A stretch of 64,000 nucleotides of DNA, from the NCBI RefSeq assembly GCF_014200605.1, contig NZ_JACHCE010000005.1, forward strand, positions 248,001-312,000, given 5' to 3'. The stretch comes from Pedobacter cryoconitis (lineage in GTDB: Bacteria; Bacteroidota; Bacteroidia; Sphingobacteriales; Sphingobacteriaceae). This document shows positions 8,883-17,831 of the stretch, piece by piece; within the stretch, counting starts at the first letter, position 1, and every line of letters starts with the position of its first letter. The notes under the pieces are model-generated. The model had not been told where the DNA came from. It did not search any database and saw only the letters and a list, made by a program, of their open reading frames with translations. The translations under genes were made by a program, and so were the position numbers.

Positions 8883-8890
8883 TAAGTTTG
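8883..8890 (+). promoter_or_regulatory. -7 element directly before lolD (possible leaderless mRNA)
   Basis: TAAGTTTG matches TAnnTTTG and ends 4 nt before the lolD ATG at 8895. With the usual distance to +1 the transcript would start at or within 1-2 nt of the ATG. No good -33 TTG is seen at 19-21 nt. Confidence 0.4.
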
Positions 8891-8894
8891 CTGC

Positions 8895-9545
8895 ATGCTA
8901 AAAGCCACGGGTATCAGAAAAGCTTATGGGAGTCTGCCAATTTTAAAAGGGGTGGATTTTGAAGTTGCCAAAGGAGAAATCGTCAGTATCATCGGGGCTT
9001 CGGGTGCGGGTAAGAGTACATTACTACATATTTTAGGCACACTGGATAAACCAGATGAAGGTACTGTAGAATTAAATGGTACTGAACTGGCCCGGCTTTC
9101 TGGTGAGCCTATGAGTGTTTTCAGAAATCAGAATATTGGTTTCATTTTTCAGTTTCACCATTTGCTCCCTGAATTTACAGCGCTTGAAAATATATGTATA
9201 CCGGCCTTTATAGCTAAAAAAAGTAAAAAGGAAGCTGAAAGCCGTGCATTAGAGCTTTTAGAATTGCTGGGCTTAAAGGACCGTGCTTCGCATAAACCTA
9301 ATCAAATGTCGGGCGGTGAACAGCAGCGTATTGCAGTAGCAAGGGCTTTGATCAATAACCCTGCTATTATATTGGCCGATGAGCCTTCAGGAAATCTGGA
9401 TTCAGCGAATGCTGAATCATTGCATCAGTTTTTTATCACATTGCGTGATAACTTTCAGCAGACATTCGTAATTGTTACCCATAATAAAGATCTTGCCGAA
9501 ATCAGCGACAGGGTTGTCACCATGAAAGATGGTTTAATTGTATAA
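8895..9545 (+). CDS. lolD: ABC transporter ATP-binding protein, LolD-like
   Basis: ATPase of a MacB/LolCDE-type exporter, in Gram-negatives mostly lipoprotein release from the inner membrane. Walker A is GASGAGKST (about residues 34-42), the signature motif is MSGGEQQRIAVARAL, Walker B is IILADEPSGNLD, and the H-loop is VIVTHN. The 216-residue length and QNIGFIFQFHHLLPEF fit LolD. The permease gene is not nearby, so the symbol is by family resemblance. Two small genes of unknown role follow at 3 nt and with a 1-nt overlap. Confidence 0.88.
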   Translation: MLKATGIRKAYGSLPILKGVDFEVAKGEIVSIIGASGAGKSTLLHILGTLDKPDEGTVELNGTELARLSGEPMSVFRNQNIGFIFQFHHLLPEFTALENICIPAFIAKKSKKEAESRALELLELLGLKDRASHKPNQMSGGEQQRIAVARALINNPAIILADEPSGNLDSANAESLHQFFITLRDNFQQTFVIVTHNKDLAEISDRVVTMKDGLIV

Positions 9546-9548
9546 AAT

Positions 9549-10046
9549 TTGAAAACACTTATTACCGGAGGCAAATCTGCCCAGGCGTTAAAAATATTAA
9601 AAGCATTCACCGCAGACCAGGTTCTGTTGGGCGATTATGGCGATATGCCTTCTTTTGCATCGGCACAATATCAATTTGTAAGTCTTGGTGAAAGAAATGA
9701 CGAGACTATTGCGCATACCCTGCTTAATGCCTGCTTAGATCAGGAAGCTGATCGTTTGCTGCCACTTTACCAATTTGAACTGGAAGCAGTGATGCGGTCT
9801 GCCATCTTATTTGAAGAATTTAATATCCATGTATTATTGCCCGACTTAATCAGTTTCCCGCATTATTTAGCTGACACAGTTGCAGATAAACTAAACTGGG
9901 CGGTATTTGATAAAGGGGAGTTGCTTTATGCAACTATGCCTGCTGCTGATTTCTCTGTTTTGGGAAAAGAAAAAGCATTAAACGGTGTTTTCTATATGAA
10001 TGAAGATAACAATAAACAGAAACAAACCTTATTTACTATTGCCTGA
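9549..10046 (+). CDS. Uncharacterised protein, possibly related to pre-ATP-grasp domains
   Basis: A 165-residue protein that starts with TTG, 3 nt after the lolD stop. The N-terminus MKTLITGGKSAQALKILKAF and the GDYGDMPSF segment resemble the Rossmann-like pre-ATP-grasp domain that precedes ATP-grasp enzymes, but no ATP-grasp catalytic half follows. I do not recognise a named family. No signal peptide or membrane segment, so it is probably cytoplasmic. Translational coupling to both neighbours suggests a shared role with them. Confidence 0.75.
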   Translation: MKTLITGGKSAQALKILKAFTADQVLLGDYGDMPSFASAQYQFVSLGERNDETIAHTLLNACLDQEADRLLPLYQFELEAVMRSAILFEEFNIHVLLPDLISFPHYLADTVADKLNWAVFDKGELLYATMPAADFSVLGKEKALNGVFYMNEDNNKQKQTLFTIA

Positions 10047-10633
10047 TGAAATACCAAGAATATATAAATACTAAACAGGCTTTTATTTTTGGTCTGGATG
10101 ATGTTTTGTATCCTGTAAAGGATTATCAGCTGCAGGTTTATTACCTGTTTGCACAATTTATTGAATACGGCGAGCAGATTGATGCCCAGGAGGTCATTCT
10201 TTTTATGAATGAAACCTATCTGGCAGAAGGTACCGTTGATATCTTTGCTAAAACTGCTGCTAAATTTGAATTGCCACAGAAATATGTAATCAATTTCGAT
10301 CTATTGCAGCAAAAGGCCAAACTGCCATTAAAGCTTTTACTTTTTGCACCTGTACTGGATTTTCTGAAAGAAGTGCATGCAGCAGGCAAGCCTATCTTTT
10401 TATTGGTAGAAGGAGATCCTGTGCAGCAGTTAAACAAAATCAGACAAATAGAATGGAATGGCCTGGAGAAATTTTTGACCGTCTATTTTAGCGCTGAAAC
10501 CGGGACCTTCCAGCAGACGCTTGAGATGATAATTACCAAGCATGATTTAAAAAGGAAAGAAGTTTTAGTAATTGGTAAAACTCTGTGTGACAACGTAGAT
10601 AAAGTTGAATTTTTATCTGTAGATCAACTTTGA
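10046..10633 (+). CDS. HAD-superfamily-like protein with degenerate active site
   Basis: Overlaps the previous stop by 1 nt (TGATG). The 195-residue protein resembles YjjG/pyrimidine-nucleotidase-type HAD phosphatases: FIFGLDDVLYP near residue 13 aligns with the DxDxT motif, LLVEGDPVQQLNKI with motif II, and VLVIGKTLCDNVDKV with motif IV. The nucleophile Asp is Gly (GLDD), the motif II Thr/Ser position is Glu, and the motif IV acidic residues are Lys and Asn. It is therefore probably a non-catalytic HAD fold that binds something. Role unknown. Confidence 0.78.
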   Translation: MKYQEYINTKQAFIFGLDDVLYPVKDYQLQVYYLFAQFIEYGEQIDAQEVILFMNETYLAEGTVDIFAKTAAKFELPQKYVINFDLLQQKAKLPLKLLLFAPVLDFLKEVHAAGKPIFLLVEGDPVQQLNKIRQIEWNGLEKFLTVYFSAETGTFQQTLEMIITKHDLKRKEVLVIGKTLCDNVDKVEFLSVDQL

Positions 10634-10680
10634 TCCATATTCTTTATTTACCTTAACCGCATAAATCATATAACCTATTT

Positions 10681-12312
10681 ATGAGGATTAATTTACTTAG
10701 CAATCGTTTGGCAGCCTTTTCGCTGCTGCTCTTTGTGGTGACTTTCAGCGCCTGTAAAAAGAGCCCTAAACCAGAAATTACAGATAATACAAATGGAGGC
10801 AGCGGAGGGACACCAAGCGGGACAAGGGCCCAGCTCACCCTTGATTCTTTATATTTATATGCCAAACAGATTTATTACTGGAATGATGCGATCCCTGAAT
10901 ACAGTGCTTTCAATCCAAGACAATTTTCTGGTAAATCACAGCCGATAGATAATTATAATGCAGAGCTGTTTGCGCTCACCCAGCTGAAAATTAACCCGGT
11001 AACCGGTAAACCTTTTGAATATAATGGTCTTGGTTATCCTAAATATTCCAGGATAGACGATCTTACCCAGGCTAATCCAAGTGCCAGCTCTTCTTTGAAG
11101 TCGGCAAATGTAGATGTAGACAATAATGGTTACGACGTAGGTATCAGACCTGTCTTTTATACTTACAGTAATTCTGATAAATATGATCTGTTCGTCACTG
11201 CAGTTTATCCAGGTTCACCTGCTGCAGCTGCCGGGGTTAAAAGAGGCTGGTTAATTACCAAAGTTAACGGGAATGCTGTAGGGGCCAGTTACACGAAAGA
11301 ATCACAGTCAGTATTTGATTCATTTTCTGCTGCTTCGATCACCATAGAAGGCTTTAATGCGAGCGATGGGGTTAAATTTAATGTAACCCTGAACCGGGCT
11401 TCTTATAAAAGCAGTCCTGTTTACGCTTCTAAAGTGATCACAAGATCAGGAAAGAAAATTGGCTATTTAGCCTTTGCAAGATTTTCTTCACTTTCCAGTG
11501 CTGATGGATCAAGCGATAAGTATTTAGACCCTGTATTTGCTGATTTTAGCAGCCAGGGGGTTACAGATCTGGTTATTGATCTGAGATATAATGGCGGCGG
11601 CTATGTTAATACAGCGGCGTATCTGTCCAATCTGATTGCACCATCGGGTTCTTCCGGACAAGTGATGTTTACGGAAATTTATAATGCATTAATGCAGTCT
11701 GGTAAGGCGACAATTCTTGCTAATCAGCCTTTGATAGGAATTGATGGAAAAATCCTGTATCAGAACGGAAGGATGCTTACAGCGGCCGATGATAATTATA
11801 CTGTAGCAGGAAATACGACTTTATTCAGTAAAAAAGGAAGCCTTGGCGGTGTGAGCAATGTGGTATTTATTGTTTCCAGAAATACGGCCTCTGCTAGTGA
11901 AATTGTGATTAACTGTCTTAAACCTTATATGAATGTTAAGCTGGTAGGGGATACCACTTATGGTAAACCAGTAGGGTTTTTCCCTGTTACGATCGAAAAC
12001 AGATACCAGGTTTATATGCCAAACTTTGAAACCAAAAATGCAAGAAATGAAGGTGGATATTATACTGGTATCGTTCCGGATGTATTGGATGAATATGATG
12101 ATCCTGAATATGTTTTTGGTGATGAAAGAGAGAACTATCTTTCCAGGGCATTGAATGTACTGGCACCTGGAAGCACTTCGACACAAAGCGTAGCTAGTGT
12201 TGGAAATAGAAAGGCTTCTACAGAGAGTTTTAGAAGTCAGCAGATCAAACCGGTTAATCCTAACAGTGAATTTGTCGGGATGATTGAAAGAAGACATTTG
12301 CCGAAAAAATAA
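10681..12312 (+). CDS. S41 family (C-terminal processing) peptidase, lipoprotein
   Basis: Probable periplasmic or outer-membrane serine protease. The signal peptide ends in the lipobox TFSAC (Cys about 25). A PDZ-like domain includes VTAVYPGSPAAAAGVKRGWLI (about 172-192). The S41 core has DLVIDLRYNGGG (about 296-307). Catalytic Ser in NTASASE (about 404) and Lys in GDTTYGKP (about 429) are 25 residues apart, as in Tsp/CtpA. Gly/Ser-rich linker after the lipid anchor. Transcribed alone and closed by a strong terminator. Confidence 0.93.
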   Translation: MRINLLSNRLAAFSLLLFVVTFSACKKSPKPEITDNTNGGSGGTPSGTRAQLTLDSLYLYAKQIYYWNDAIPEYSAFNPRQFSGKSQPIDNYNAELFALTQLKINPVTGKPFEYNGLGYPKYSRIDDLTQANPSASSSLKSANVDVDNNGYDVGIRPVFYTYSNSDKYDLFVTAVYPGSPAAAAGVKRGWLITKVNGNAVGASYTKESQSVFDSFSAASITIEGFNASDGVKFNVTLNRASYKSSPVYASKVITRSGKKIGYLAFARFSSLSSADGSSDKYLDPVFADFSSQGVTDLVIDLRYNGGGYVNTAAYLSNLIAPSGSSGQVMFTEIYNALMQSGKATILANQPLIGIDGKILYQNGRMLTAADDNYTVAGNTTLFSKKGSLGGVSNVVFIVSRNTASASEIVINCLKPYMNVKLVGDTTYGKPVGFFPVTIENRYQVYMPNFETKNARNEGGYYTGIVPDVLDEYDDPEYVFGDERENYLSRALNVLAPGSTSTQSVASVGNRKASTESFRSQQIKPVNPNSEFVGMIERRHLPKK

Positions 12313-12321
12313 AATCGATAA

Positions 12322-12361
12322 GGCAAAAAAAAACACGCTGTAAAGCGTGTTTTTTTTTGCC
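12322..12361. terminator. Bidirectional terminator, 18-bp perfect stem with GTAA loop
   Basis: The arm at 12322-12339 pairs perfectly with 12344-12361 around a GTAA (GNRA-type) tetraloop at 12340-12343. The outer arms hold nine A and nine T, so the hairpin works for both the S41 gene and the convergent M28 gene. Confidence 0.92.
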
Positions 12362-12402
12362 AATTTTAAAGGGATTAATCTTTATTAAAGATAAACCCCT
12401 GT

Positions 12403-13344
12403 TTATCTTTTCCTGGATTGAAGCCTGTCCTGAAATACTTTTTCTACTGTGCGTTCTTTATCAAAGTTATCGGTGATTTCCAAAATACCGTTTGCCGCAT
12501 TGATAAAGAATGTCTGGTTGATATTCTCAAATGTATCAGAAGCTTTATGATAATCTTTGTGATCTTCTACACCGAAATAGATAAAAGGGATATTCACCGC
12601 ATTAAATGCAGCCTGATCACTTTGGTTTGTCCAGTCATCAGTCGCTAATTTTGAATTGTCATGTCCAAAAAGGATTTTTAAATCCGGGTTTGTCGTGGCA
12701 ATATAGCTCTTGAGCTGAGGGTATTTGTAGGTCCCTGCTGCATATAGCTCTCCCTTATCATTATGACTGATCATATCCAGGTTAAGATTCAGCTTAATCT
12801 TTTTGATATCGACCGGCGGATGGTTTACAAAATGTTCTGAGCCTTTTCTTCCAAATTCTTCCGCATCAAAAGCGGCGAAAATCATCGTGTACATAGGTTT
12901 GTTCCTTGCATAATGGGTAGCTATTTTTAACAGGCCTGCAACTCCCGAAGCATTGTCATCCGCACCATTATAGATCTTTCCGTTGATAATTCCAAGATGG
13001 TCATAATGTGCAGAGATTACAATCACCTTACTGGTTGTACCTTTGATATAACCAATCATGTTTTTGCCATTAATTTTAGGGTCATCTATGCCCGAGAAGC
13101 TAAATGATTGCTGATAACCGCTGCATGAGGTATAAGATCTCAAGCCGATTTCCTTAAATCTTTTTGCTATATATGCTCTCGCTAACTCGGCTCCTTTAGT
13201 TCCTGTCTTTCTGCCTTCATACTTATCTGAGGAAAGGATTTTTACATCATTGATTAACTGATCCGCATGGGACGGCTGATTAGATGTTTTTACTGCATTG
13301 CAGCCCAGAGTAAATGCCAGGGGTAATAGCAAATATAATTTCAT
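12403..13344 (-). CDS. M28 family zinc aminopeptidase, probable lipoprotein
   Basis: Exported aminopeptidase. The N-terminus MKLYLLLPLAFTLGC has a lipobox-like LGC (Cys about 15). All M28 metal ligands are in place: His/Asp in SAHYDHLG (about 112-117), Asp in NGADDNASG (about 129), Glu pair in FDAEEFG (about 162-163), Asp in LDMISHND (about 190) and His in DYHKASDTF (about 266). The 313-residue size matches single-domain M28 enzymes. Convergent with the S41 peptidase. Confidence 0.93.
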   Translation of the reverse strand: MKLYLLLPLAFTLGCNAVKTSNQPSHADQLINDVKILSSDKYEGRKTGTKGAELARAYIAKRFKEIGLRSYTSCSGYQQSFSFSGIDDPKINGKNMIGYIKGTTSKVIVISAHYDHLGIINGKIYNGADDNASGVAGLLKIATHYARNKPMYTMIFAAFDAEEFGRKGSEHFVNHPPVDIKKIKLNLNLDMISHNDKGELYAAGTYKYPQLKSYIATTNPDLKILFGHDNSKLATDDWTNQSDQAAFNAVNIPFIYFGVEDHKDYHKASDTFENINQTFFINAANGILEITDNFDKERTVEKVFQDRLQSRKR

Positions 13345-13566
13345 AGCTCTAGCTTTTTGTTAATAGGTTGTTCTGTTGAATATCCCTAATATATTACAAA
13401 ATAGTGACACATCAATGCGCTATCGAAAAAACTTAAGTAAAGCGCTCATGTTCTTATTTAATACATTTAGCTTATTAATTACAGAGATAATTGAAGGTTA
13501 TCTGAAATGATGGAGTTAATAAATATACTGCTATAAATAATATTGTAAATATAAATTCATATAAAA

Positions 13567-14550
13567 ATGGAATACAGACGTTTAGGAAAATCAGGGTTAC
13601 AGCTGAGTGCGCTTTCTTTAGGAAGCTGGTTAACATTCGGGCAGCAAATCAGTGATAAAGTGGCTGATGAACTGATGGGGATTGCCTATGATGCAGGGGT
13701 AAACTTTTTTGATAATGCAGAAGGTTATGCTGCGGGGAAATCGGAAGAGGTGATGGGTAAAATCATTAAAGGACATCAATGGGAGCGCGAATCTTATGTA
13801 GTTTCAAGTAAAGTTTTCTTTGGTACAGAGAACAAAGGCCCCAATCGTGTTGGTTTGTCAAGAAAGCATGTGATTGAAGCTTGTAATGCTGCATTGAAGA
13901 GATTACAGGTTGACTACCTTGATTTATATTTTTGTCACCGTCCGGATAAGCAAACACCGATTGAAGAAACAGTTTGGGCAATGAATACTTTATTGCAGCA
14001 GGGAAAGATTTTATACTGGGGAACTTCAGAATGGAGTGCGGCCGAAATTATGGAAGCTATTCGTGTTTCACGCCAGTATAATCTGATTGGCCCGACCATG
14101 GAACAGCCTCAATATAACCTGCTGGAAAGAAATAAACTTGAAAATGAATATTTGCTGCTGTTTAAAGAATATGGTTTGGGTACTACGATCTGGTCACCTT
14201 TAGCCTCAGGACTGCTTTCTGGTAAGTATACCGCAGGCGAAGCGAAAAATACGCGTCTGGATATGAAAGGGATGGAATGGCTGAAAGAATCTGCACTGGC
14301 TGAAGAAAAGCTGGCAAAAGTTAAGAACTTACAGACCCTGGCTGATGAACTGAATGTACCTCTGGCTAAACTATCATTGGCCTGGTGTTTAAAAAATCCA
14401 AACGTAAGTACGGTGATCTTAGGTGCTTCAAAAACAGAGCAGCTTAAGGAAAATCTGACTACTTTAAATGTACTGCCTTTGCTGACAGCCGGGGTCATGG
14501 AAGATATAGAGAATATCATGCAGACCAAGCCTGTACAGCCTCAGTTTTAG
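13567..14550 (+). CDS. Aldo/keto reductase (potassium-channel beta-subunit/YghZ-like)
   Basis: NADPH-dependent carbonyl reductase with a TIM barrel; cytoplasmic. The catalytic tetrad is visible as Asp (about 49) and Tyr (about 54) in FFDNAEGYAAG, Lys (about 82) in SSKVFFG, and His (about 124) in LYFCHRPD. The C-terminal VILGASKTEQLKENL is the NADPH-binding segment. The 327-residue length and the sequence EYRRLGKSGLQLS are typical of the Kv-beta-like AKR6/AKR14 group. The substrate cannot be told. No TAnnTTTG box is seen upstream. Confidence 0.93.
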   Translation: MEYRRLGKSGLQLSALSLGSWLTFGQQISDKVADELMGIAYDAGVNFFDNAEGYAAGKSEEVMGKIIKGHQWERESYVVSSKVFFGTENKGPNRVGLSRKHVIEACNAALKRLQVDYLDLYFCHRPDKQTPIEETVWAMNTLLQQGKILYWGTSEWSAAEIMEAIRVSRQYNLIGPTMEQPQYNLLERNKLENEYLLLFKEYGLGTTIWSPLASGLLSGKYTAGEAKNTRLDMKGMEWLKESALAEEKLAKVKNLQTLADELNVPLAKLSLAWCLKNPNVSTVILGASKTEQLKENLTTLNVLPLLTAGVMEDIENIMQTKPVQPQF

Positions 14551-14733
14551 TGGGATTATAATTCTAAAATTCTTTTGCTATATGGATTTAATTGCGTTTT
14601 AATCCGTTTGTAATTGATTTTTAATCTACTTGTCATCCTTATTTCAATTGTGTTTATGAATTGCAATAAGGATGATCAGGTTATCGTTGATGCATCGATC
14701 TTTAATCAAATAAAGATCACCTCAACAATTATC

Positions 14734-15876
14734 ATGAAAACTCAAAACAAAAAACGCCAGATTATTATGGCAGGAATGCTGGTTGGTATTTCTGCATTAA
14801 CCTATAGCTGTACTAAGGATAGCTCACCCAATATTCAGCCTGATAACACTTTGTCTAATGTAAATTCTGCTGCTGGGAACAGTTTGCGGAGAATCCTTTT
14901 TGTAGGAGATAGTTTTACGCATGGAAGATATGCTCCGGTACGTCAATATAAGTCTGGAGGTGATGGAAATTCTGCTAATGGTTCAACTTTTGTTTATGAT
15001 GAAAATTATGGCCAGGGCGGTGCAAGACAAGAATTGGAAGACGGTCCCTGGGGAGGTATTCCTGGGATTTTTGCCGAATTTGCTTATGAATCGGGCTTAA
15101 AATATGACGTTCATATTGAAGCTATTTCGGCAACCAGCCTGGCAAAGAATTTCGCAGCTGCTTCTGATGTGATTGCGCAATCTAAATGGAATGCTGTCGT
15201 ATTGCAGGAAATCAGTGTAAAACCTATTCCTTATGCATTGACCAATAGTAATATCAGTAACCCTGCTGATTTTTGTTCGAGTGTACAAACGATTGAAAAA
15301 GCCGTTCATGGTGCATCAGCGGCAGCAAAAGTTTATCTTTACGAGCCATGGCCATCGGCAGATCTTGCTGAAACAATGAGTGGTGGCGATCCTTCTGCAG
15401 CAGGTTTTAAGACAAATTATATGAACAGCCTCACTACGCTGGCCAATGCAAATCATAATGCTTATTATAGTGCTGCCAGTCATGATGGAAACATTGCTGG
15501 TGTTGCTCCGGTAGGGGAAGCGTGGGTAAATGCATGGGCTGCAAAGATAGCTAATGCAGATCCTTATCTGGGTAGTTCAAACGCACCTGTTTTATGGTAT
15601 GGGCTGAACAGTGTAAATGATCCTCAAATTAAGAAACCTGATTATCACCACCCTAGTATTTATGGTGCTTACCTGAGTGGTCTGGTTCTGTTTCAGCAGA
15701 TCACAGGGGTTGATGTACGTACACTTGGCGGACAGGAGAAGGCGGCTAATAGTTTAGGTATACCAAGTGCAATCGCTACCCAGTTACAATTGGTTGCGTG
15801 GCAAACGGTAACACAGGAAAGTTCACAACCGATTGGTCAAAGCGCAGATCCCTGCAGTATAGGAAGCGGTGTGTAG
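14734..15876 (+). CDS. SGNH/GDSL-hydrolase-like lipoprotein
   Basis: I chose the ATG at 14734 because it directly precedes a lipoprotein signal (MKTQNKKRQIIMAGMLVG, lipobox LTYSC, Cys about 26); the frame is open further upstream to 14614. RRILFVGDSFTHG (about 52-64) carries the GDS nucleophile motif and DYHHPSIYGAYL near the C-terminus fits the DxxH catalytic pair. Substrate unknown; related enzymes remove acyl or acetyl groups from carbohydrates or lipids. It is closed by its own terminator. Confidence 0.82.
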   Translation: MKTQNKKRQIIMAGMLVGISALTYSCTKDSSPNIQPDNTLSNVNSAAGNSLRRILFVGDSFTHGRYAPVRQYKSGGDGNSANGSTFVYDENYGQGGARQELEDGPWGGIPGIFAEFAYESGLKYDVHIEAISATSLAKNFAAASDVIAQSKWNAVVLQEISVKPIPYALTNSNISNPADFCSSVQTIEKAVHGASAAAKVYLYEPWPSADLAETMSGGDPSAAGFKTNYMNSLTTLANANHNAYYSAASHDGNIAGVAPVGEAWVNAWAAKIANADPYLGSSNAPVLWYGLNSVNDPQIKKPDYHHPSIYGAYLSGLVLFQQITGVDVRTLGGQEKAANSLGIPSAIATQLQLVAWQTVTQESSQPIGQSADPCSIGSGV

Positions 15877-15915
15877 TACGGATAGGATTTTTAAAAAATG
15901 AGATTATAACTTGTT

Positions 15916-15946
15916 ATGGCCGGAAGAAATTCCGGCCATTTTTTTT
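15916..15946 (+). terminator. Terminator of the SGNH-like gene
   Basis: ATGGCCGGA (15916-15924) pairs with TCCGGCCAT (15931-15939), 6-nt loop, followed by TTTTTTTT. Confidence 0.9.
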
Positions 15947-16284
15947 GCTTTATAAAAGCCTGAAACAGCTCTGTTTCTGCGAATTGAATCCATGCCATAT
16001 TTAGTTAAATCATAGCGTAGTGCTATAGTAATTAATTTTTATTTAAAAAGTAATTCACCTTAAATTCAGTGTTTATCCGATAAAAACTGAATGAGGTTTG
16101 AAGCACCTCTGGAAGAGCTTCGGACAAGGTCTGGACAAGGTTAGGCTACTACATTGATGATCAGTTAGTTATGAAGGTGTCGTTTTCCCTGTTTTTACAC
16201 TGTTTTTCGGGATGACTTTCAGCTGATTTTTATCCGGTTTATCTCAGAAAATATCAGATAGGTTTTTTTTAATTCATAAAAAAA
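15947..16284. other. Gene-free interval with a hairpin and a short direct repeat
   Basis: No gene is recognised. It holds a 13-bp hairpin with one mismatch (ATTCAGTGTTTAT at 16064-16076 against 16080-16092, 3-nt loop) and the direct repeat GGACAAGGT at 16122-16130 and 16133-16141. Neither is followed by a T-tract. The repeat block is less AT-rich than its surroundings. Confidence 0.5.
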
Positions 16285-16306
16285 GCCGGAAGATTTTTCT
16301 TCCGGC
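16278..16306 (-). terminator. Terminator of gap
   Basis: GCCGGAAGA (16285-16293) pairs with TCTTCCGGC (16298-16306), 4-nt loop; on the minus strand followed by a T-tract (complement of 16278-16284). It lies about 40 nt after the gap stop. Confidence 0.88.
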
Positions 16307-16347
16307 CAGAACTGGATAAGTTTCCAGCTTTTTTTATTTAAATAAGC

Positions 16348-17796
16348 TTAGTAGTAGGTCAGACGTACTACGCCAGCCAGCTTTTTAGCCAGACGGATCA
16401 CCTGTCTTGTATAACCGTATTCGTTATCATACCAGGTATAGATCACTACTGATTTATTATCTTTTGCCATAATTGTAGCCGGACCGTCAATAATTGAAGC
16501 ATGACTGTTTCCGATTAAGTCAGAACTTACCAGCTCATTAGAGATAGAAAATTCTATTTGTTCTGACAGATCTCCAAAAAGAGAAGCCTGTTTGATAATA
16601 TCAATTACTTCGTCTCTTGAAGTCACTTTATTTAATGATAAATTCAGAATAGCCAGTGAAACGTTCGGCGTAGGAACACGTACTGCATTCCCTGTTAATT
16701 TTCCTCCCAGATGAGGGATTACTTTTGCTACTGCTTTATCAGCACCAGTTTCAGTAATAACCATATTTAGGGCTGCAGATCTTCCGCGACGATATTTTTT
16801 GTGATAATTATCCAATAAATTCTGGTCATTTGTATAAGAATGGATTGTTTCAATATGTCCTTTCTCTATACCAAAAGAATCATCGATAACTTTCAGGACG
16901 GGAACAATAGCGTTCGTTGTACAGGAAGCATTTGAAACGATAGTCTCTTTATTAAAATCAAAGTCAGCATCATTAATGCCGGCAACTATATTAGGGATAT
17001 CTCCTTTGGCTGGTGCGGTCAGTAATACTTTGGCAATACCTTTAGCTGCCAGGTGGCGGCTAAGTCCTTCACGGTCACGGAATACACCTGTATTATCAAT
17101 TAATAATGCATCTTCAATACCATAAGCTGTATAGTCTATATCCTCAGGATTGTTTGCGACTATAAAATAGATAGTTTGCCCATTGATAATTAATGCTTTA
17201 TTGATGAAATCTTCAATAATAATCCCATTGAAAGTACCATGAACAGAGTCTGTGCGTAATAGTTCTGCACGTTTGATCAGCTCCTCGTCACTATAAGTTC
17301 TGGTAACGATAGCACGTAATCTTAGCTGTTCACCTTTCCCGGCCTGAAGAATTAATTCTCGGGCAGCCAGCCTTCCGATTCTTCCGAAGCCAAACAAAAC
17401 TACATCCTTTGGTAACAGGCTGATTTTGTCCTTTCCGATATGACGGCTCAGTTTGCTGATTACAAAATCGTGCATAGTTGCAAAGTCATTGTTCTCATCC
17501 AGCCATTCAGCAGCAAGTCTTCCGATGTCAACACGTGAAGGCGCAAGATTACATTTCGCAATTTCATTAGCCAGTTCCAGTGTTTCATAAATGTTGATGT
17601 CTTTGGCCGAAATTTCTTTGGCATACTGGTGATGAGCGAGGATCTCGCTGCTGCCTACATCGAATAATGGTTTGCGGAAAAGGACAAGTTCAATAGATCT
17701 GTCAAACCAGAGCTGGCCAACAACATTGAGTAATTCAACTGCTTTTTTCTCTTTTTCAATCCAGTTCTGAAATTCGGATTGGTATTTATTAAACAT
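16348..17796 (-). CDS. gap: Glyceraldehyde-3-phosphate dehydrogenase, long form with N-terminal extension
   Basis: Oxidises glyceraldehyde 3-phosphate to 1,3-bisphosphoglycerate with NAD(P). From MFNKYQSEFQNW the protein has 482 residues. About 130 residues form an N-terminal extension not found in classical 330-residue GAPDH, followed by the dinucleotide fold GFGRIGRLAAREL (about 136) and the catalytic Cys in SNASCTTNA (about 292). The frame is open to 17853, but the -7 promoter element at 17824-17831 lies inside that extension, which supports the start at 17796. This long form is known from Bacteroidota; whether it works in glycolysis or gluconeogenesis is not decidable here. Confidence 0.92.
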   Translation of the reverse strand: MFNKYQSEFQNWIEKEKKAVELLNVVGQLWFDRSIELVLFRKPLFDVGSSEILAHHQYAKEISAKDINIYETLELANEIAKCNLAPSRVDIGRLAAEWLDENNDFATMHDFVISKLSRHIGKDKISLLPKDVVLFGFGRIGRLAARELILQAGKGEQLRLRAIVTRTYSDEELIKRAELLRTDSVHGTFNGIIIEDFINKALIINGQTIYFIVANNPEDIDYTAYGIEDALLIDNTGVFRDREGLSRHLAAKGIAKVLLTAPAKGDIPNIVAGINDADFDFNKETIVSNASCTTNAIVPVLKVIDDSFGIEKGHIETIHSYTNDQNLLDNYHKKYRRGRSAALNMVITETGADKAVAKVIPHLGGKLTGNAVRVPTPNVSLAILNLSLNKVTSRDEVIDIIKQASLFGDLSEQIEFSISNELVSSDLIGNSHASIIDGPATIMAKDNKSVVIYTWYDNEYGYTRQVIRLAKKLAGVVRLTYY

Positions 17797-17823
17797 ATCG
17801 GGATTTATTTGGTTAGAATGCCA

Positions 17824-17831
17824 CAAAAGTA
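17824..17831 (-). promoter_or_regulatory. -7 element of the gap promoter
   Basis: Minus strand TACTTTTG; predicted start near 17819, leader about 23 nt to the ATG at 17796. It abuts the rpoD terminator, so gap has its own transcript. Confidence 0.6.

Noticed and set aside
11821..12363. 180-residue open frame on the minus strand
   Set aside because: Lies antisense to the S41 peptidase and runs through the terminator; no domain-like sequence and composition of a shadow frame.
14109..14528. 139-residue open frame on the minus strand
   Set aside because: Antisense to the aldo/keto reductase; Ser/Phe-rich shadow.
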